This document shows, in pieces, positions 18,348-20,022 of a stretch of 20,022 nucleotides of DNA. The stretch is taken from assembly GCA_001579985.1 (NCBI GenBank), contig LRSR01009847.1, forward strand, positions 1-20,022, read 5' to 3'. The translations under genes and the position numbers were made by a program. The notes beneath the pieces were generated by a model, which had not been told where the DNA came from, did not search any database, and saw only the letters and a list, made by a program, of their open reading frames with translations. Within the stretch, counting starts at the first letter, position 1. Every line of letters begins with the position of its first letter. The DNA comes from Hypsibius dujardini. Taxonomy: Eukaryota; Tardigrada; Eutardigrada; Parachela; Hypsibiidae.

Positions 18348-20022
18348 ATGTCGTTGGTGCTTCAGGGTGCAAACTCGGCTAACCGTAGTTCTCACCATAC
18401 TAACGCCATTTTAGGCACCGTCGGTATCGCCTTCTCCACGGCCTCCTCGCACCGTCGGGAGCAGCTTCGGCAGGAGCAGCAGCAGCAGCAACAGCGGGGA
18501 TCACAGGAGACCTTGAACAACGCCGGCACCATCGCCGTGTACAAAATGATCTCCCCGGCAGCGGATATCCTCACGCGACTCGGTGTGGATCACGTGATTA
18601 TCGGCTTTCTCAGCATTCTCCTTCAAATCCTACGTAAGTTTCACAGCCCCCCTTTACTTTTCACGGTAAGGGCCATGCCACCAAGCGCACTCAAATTTCA
18701 AATTAATCAGTACTTACAAGAAATAGTCGATATTAGTTTTTTGCCGACCATAGTAACAATTTCAAATAATTTTCATTATTTTTTTGCAAGGTTGCGGAAA
18801 AGGTATGCTTACTTGTAAGCAAAACATTACTGGCTAATTTTTTGCATTTTCTGCATTTTCTGCAGTTTGCATTTTGCAGTTACCGAATAAGTTTAAAAAT
18901 ACCCTTCGCTGATGTGTTATATAGAATAATTTATATGGTTGGAAAGAGAAAGAAACTTGGAAGTCGACCCTGGAATTTGCAGTGGAGGAAAAGATTATTT
19001 TGTTCTTCTAAAAAGAGAAGAGAAAAGAAAATATTTCTATTAGATTAGGATACTTCGTATATTTAAACAGTTTTTCACATTTCAATTTCACACCATGACT
19101 TGCAATTGGGTAATAATCGATTGACGTGTAAATCAAGCGGTATGCATAGACAAGATAAACGTAGAACTCACATGAATGGCATTACCCAAAACCTCAAAAT
19201 ATAGTCACGATAATGCAATAAAAAGCAGTATTTAATTGGAGGAGTTAACAATTGGACTTTTAATTATATCTGGACAACGTCAAACTACGAATGCGCGTGG
19301 AACCAATGAAAAGAATAGCATAAAAAAACTATTAGCGTAAGATTTCAAAATTGCAGTCTGTGTTGAACGTTTTTGAGTGGTTCTCTATTGGACTGTTTTT
19401 ATCAACGCCGCAGCATTCCAGATTAGTAAAGACAAAATGTTTTGGAAAGGCTCCATCAATAAAACTTAATTACCAACTGAACCATCCCCTTTCGTTAATT
19501 AAATATAGTTGAATGTTTATATTTAGCCTAGTGATGCAGTTTTCTTGAGGCCTGAAATATTAAGCGAATTAGCATTATCACATGTTGGCAAAATAGGACA
19601 AATTGAGCTTTACTTTTTTCACTCCATGTTGCGCGGCAAGGAAATTCTGAGTTGCCTATTCAGAATTATAATTGCGAGTGTGAGACCGAGCAGCAATTTG
19701 GCACCCTACGGCATTCCAACATTCCAACATTCCAACATTCGCATTCGAATAATTCCAACCATTGTTTAGCAAAACGTTAGCGAAAAAGGGCGGCATTCTA
19801 CTGAATATATTTCCTCTTCATATTCATATTTGACTGCTTAGCCAGACAAACCTACAGAGTGTGCGAATAATTTTTAAATCTCGCTCCATTCTCGCTTTTT
19901 TCCAGTGGACGTAATCAACCACTTTTGGCCGGTCTACGACTGCGACTCTGTCGGCCCCCACGTCCTCCACAGCAACATCGGGATCGTTGTGGGGATCTTC
20001 TACATGTTCATCGGAGTCATGT
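18348..20022 (+). CDS. Membrane protein with polyQ N-terminus, possibly CD20/MS4A-like tetraspan; 5' part only
   Basis: Exon 1 is 18348-18633 and exon 2 starts at 19906 and runs off the window; the junction is phase 1 and restores a Leu codon. The start ATG has A at -3, and the frame upstream is open but has no other ATG. Visible protein: a polar N-terminus of about 65 residues with a glutamine run at 44-49 in a charged Arg/Glu/Gln stretch. Then follows a short linker, a hydrophobic segment at about 79-99 (IIGFLSILLQIL across the junction), a loop of about 18 residues with Cys108, and a second hydrophobic segment from about 119 (NIGIVVGIFYMFIGVM). Two close helices, the second with a GIFYxFxGVM pattern, recall MS4A/CD20-type or other small tetraspan proteins, but no diagnostic motif is present and the last helices are outside the window. 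The coding segments are clearly richer in G+C than the intron. The gene's existence is secure; the family is a guess. Confidence 0.75.
18634..19905 (+). other. Intron 1 of the membrane-protein gene
   Basis: This intron of 1272 bases has a near-consensus donor (GTAAGT after CTAC) and a strong acceptor (CTCGCTTTTTTCCAG). The interior is AT-rich, with a GCATTTTCT-type simple repeat at about 18842-18880 and an octamer tandem repeat at 19712-19740. No coding exon is evident in it; the open frames at 18842-19048 and 19545-19769 lack coding character. Confidence 0.75.
19712..19740. repeat. Octamer tandem repeat (ATTCCAAC)3
   Basis: Three copies of ATTCCAAC and a partial copy lie inside the intron of the membrane-protein gene; related ATTCG units follow. 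Confidence 0.9.

Overview
This window looks like animal nuclear DNA. The recognisable genes are split by GT-AG introns. Coding density is low. There is no operon structure, no ribosome-binding sites and no rRNA or tRNA. Long AT-rich spacers carry microsatellites and non-autonomous transposon remnants. Donors are GTAAGT-like and acceptors are pyrimidine-rich; a divergent rhodopsin-like receptor with kilobase and 148-base introns fits an invertebrate. A tardigrade or another ecdysozoan is a guess from the style of the receptor, not a demonstrated assignment.

Two genes can be modelled with confidence. On the minus strand, three exons between 13526 and 11098 encode a complete seven-transmembrane receptor of 391 residues. 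On the plus strand, 18348 to the window edge holds the 5' part of a membrane protein with a glutamine-rich cytosolic N-terminus and two visible hydrophobic segments. Its layout recalls CD20/MS4A-type tetraspan proteins, and it continues beyond the window.

Several weaker exon candidates have good splice signals but no recognised family: minus-strand 15560-15396 (terminal), 14170-14081 (cysteine-rich, terminal), 8500-8439 and 6264-6035 (phase-compatible), and plus-strand 16177-16255 (possible first exon). A CpG-rich stretch at 2560-2960 may be a promoter with a minus-strand first exon.

Most remaining structure is repetitive. Two inverted copies of one palindromic element (7014-7667 and about 8780-9423) carry TGACGTCA in both arms. 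There is a foldback at 14427-14712, another imperfect inverted repeat at 9866-10071, and a hAT-like non-autonomous transposon at 17205-17910 that contains a diverged internal tandem duplication. A GC-rich stretch at 15635-15735 could fold into a closed multi-branch structure. The two confident genes are not visibly related in function. No multi-gene system such as an operon or gene cluster with a joint function is visible.
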